This document shows, one piece after another, positions 33,394-34,303 of a DNA stretch of 34,303 nt. The stretch comes from Clostridia bacterium (GTDB lineage: Bacteria; Bacillota; Clostridia; Peptostreptococcales; Anaerovoracaceae). The stretch lies in assembly GCA_024693105.1 (NCBI GenBank), contig JAILLO010000023.1, positions 1-34,303 on the forward strand, written 5' to 3'. The notes beneath the pieces were generated by a model that had not been told where the DNA came from, did not search any database, and worked only from the letters and a program-made list of their open reading frames with translations. Each line of letters begins with the position of its first letter. Position 1 is the stretch's first letter. The translations under genes and the position numbers were made by a program.

Positions 33394-33681
33394 GCTCTTC
33401 ATCCACCATCTGATTTATCATCTTTCTCCCCTTCAGCTTCATTTGATGAATTAGTTTTTTGTCGTATCGATACTAAAAAAGATATATGTTATATCTATGA
33501 GACTAAAATTAATAGTAAAAAGCTTGAAAACATCAAAGTTTCAACAACGCAAACCTTTAAACAACAAGCTTCAAGTGGAAGGCGCCCTCGTTTCAGCATT
33601 CTTACGAAAGTTATAAATGCGAAAAAAATTAAACCTTCCTATCAGTTCAATATAAGAGAAAAAACGATTACCAAGCTCTAA
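33394..33681 (+). pseudogene. AT-rich headless reading frame, unknown
   Basis: 95 open codons plus TAA on the plus strand, with no ATG, GTG or TTG start in frame. From 33445 the product looks protein-like and Lys/Ile-rich: DELVFCRIDTKKDICYIYET, later FKQQASSGRRPRFSILTKVI and a basic end. Base composition is clearly more AT-rich than the housekeeping genes. I do not recognise it; it may be the 3' end of an acquired gene cut off by rearrangement. A short hairpin (33680-33701) follows the stop. Confidence 0.35.
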
Positions 33682-33745
33682 AGCTACGATTCTTTAGCTT
33701 TGCCATAATAAATTTACCTTTCGTTAAATAATATATCCGTGTTTC

Positions 33746-33907
33746 TTATAACAAATTGTGAATACTAGTAAATAGAAAGCCTCCGGAAATCGGTAATTGT
33801 ATCCTCTGCAAAGTTGGAACGTCCATACCCTTTCTGCTCCGAAAATCAAGCGGGATTTCCCTGCGTCTGACAAGCGTGCTTTCCTTTTTCATAATTCCAA
33901 TCCTCAT
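33746..33907 (-). pseudogene. Truncated second copy of the Flp-like pilin
   Basis: 53 codons. The first 28 residues repeat the pilin leader (MRIGIMKKES then TLVRRREIPLDFRSRKGM) with one change from the intact copy, then the frame runs into unrelated sequence (DVPTLQRIQLPISGG) and lacks the hydrophobic pilin helix. Ribosome binding site and upstream region are intact. Without the helix it cannot be a pilin; if expressed it would be a free leader-like peptide. Confidence 0.75.
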
Positions 33908-34064
33908 AACTTTCTCCTTTCAATTTGAAGACACTACCCAATTATAATTTGCAGCGCTGCGGCTTTTGGTATTTTATATATGTATTTACATATTTTACCT
34001 TTATCAGTATAATAAAACAGTTACTCGCAAAAAGCAACTGTTTTTTGTAAAATATTTCCAATTG
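33822..34064. repeat. 243-bp segmental duplication, copy 2 (truncated pilin 5' end and control region)
   Basis: Partner of 28721-28963 at offset 5,101 bases, no gaps, 17 mismatches. The similarity stops abruptly at both edges, after the Met28 codon of the pilin on one side and after CCAATTG on the other. The stretch 33702-33821 beyond the left edge shows only AT-rich sequence. Confidence 0.95.
34014..34044. terminator. Duplicate hairpin upstream of the truncated pilin
   Basis: AAAACAGTT and AACTGTTTT still pair over nine bases; two lower positions present in copy 1 are lost by substitution. Probably a weaker terminator than its partner. Confidence 0.5.
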
Positions 34065-34078
34065 ATAATTTAAAAGCA

Positions 34079-34102
34079 GAGCCCCGGCAATCGCCGAGGC
34101 TC
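34079..34102 (-). terminator. Terminator of the partial SLH gene
   Basis: GAGCC-C-CGGC pairs with GCCG-A-GGCTC around AATC; on the minus strand it is followed by TGCTTTT. It lies 25 bases past the stop at 34127. Confidence 0.6.
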
Positions 34103-34126
34103 CGTTAATATCTTATTGTATTAGGC

Positions 34127-34303
34127 TTAAATTGCTACGTTTTCACAGAATCTTTGAATGATTGCAGTGACCTGTGCGCGTGTAGCGACACCCTGTGCAT
34201 CGAGTAAAATCGAGCCGTCTTTCTTAACCGTGCCGTTAATGATGCCTACTGCAACCGCCCATGCCATTGCCTCACGAGCGTTTTCGCTGACGCTATCGGC
34301 GTC
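34127..34303 (-). CDS. C-terminal end of a second SLH-domain protein (partial)
   Basis: 58 codons plus TAA; the gene continues beyond the right edge. The product is one SLH domain: SENAREAMAWAVAVGIINGT, then ATRAQVTAIIQRF and the end CENVAI. It parallels the last SLH domain of the 861-residue protein (WAVAVKLMGG, ATRAQLATIMKRFVENVIK), so the two are paralogues in their wall-anchoring part. Like that gene it is followed by a terminator and the pilin control region, here the truncated copy. What its N-terminal part does cannot be seen. Confidence 0.85.
   Translation of the reverse strand, partial: DADSVSENAREAMAWAVAVGIINGTVKKDGSILLDAQGVATRAQVTAIIQRFCENVAI

Overview
The window looks like a chromosomal segment of an anaerobic, low-to-moderate GC Bacillota, most likely class Clostridia. 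Reasons: an IspH (LytB) protein fused to four S1 RNA-binding domains, the argR-recN pair, a ruvC-ruvA-ruvB-(SpoIID-like)-queA-tgt gene order, AGGAGG-type ribosome binding sites with some TTG and GTG starts, several GGDEF/HD-GYP proteins, and S-layer-homology (SLH) surface proteins. This is inferred from gene content; no rRNA or other marker is present to name a genus.

Layout. 1-6.5 kb is a signalling cluster: a partial YjbR/MmcQ-like gene, a 7TM HD-GYP phosphodiesterase-type protein translationally coupled to a membrane histidine-kinase-like protein whose phospho-acceptor His is replaced by Tyr, and two membrane GGDEF proteins that converge on a shared terminator. 6.5-6.94 kb is a non-coding stretch with two different tandem-repeat families. 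6.9-14.4 kb is a leftward housekeeping operon: ruvC-ruvA-ruvB (Holliday junction processing), a SpoIID/LytB-like exported protein, queA and tgt (queuosine tRNA modification) and an RlmD-type rRNA methyltransferase. The ruvC promoter carries a LexA-like palindrome. Divergently, argR and recN read rightward (14.7-16.8 kb). 16.9-21.3 kb holds the ispH-S1 fusion, rarA and an unrecognised basic single-pass membrane protein, all leftward. 21.7-25.2 kb is a very long chemoreceptor.

25.4-28.8 kb is a leftward five-gene operon resembling the pilin and pseudopilin part of a Tad/Flp system: a small Flp-like pilin, a TadE-like protein, a large DUF5702-like exported protein, a second TadE-like pseudopilin carrying two tandem His-Cys-Cys-Cys modules, and a DUF6382-like cytoplasmic protein. 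No Tad ATPase, platform or prepilin peptidase gene is in the window. Upstream lie a BspA-type LRR/MBG/SLH surface protein (29.1-31.7 kb) and an AAA/STAND-like ATPase whose promoter and start codon are embedded in ten-base-phased repeats (32.0-33.1 kb).

33.1-34.3 kb is a scrap zone: a truncated QueT-like transporter gene, an AT-rich headless reading frame, a second copy (243 bp, gap-free, about 93% identical) of the Flp-like pilin 5' end with its promoter and terminator, and the tail of another SLH protein. The order SLH gene - terminator - pilin occurs twice, 5,101 bp apart, which points to segmental duplication followed by decay of one copy. The best candidates for something undescribed are the metal-site-like pseudopilin operon, the duplicated pilin control region, the repeat-embedded ATPase promoter, and the His-less kinase coupled to HD-GYP.
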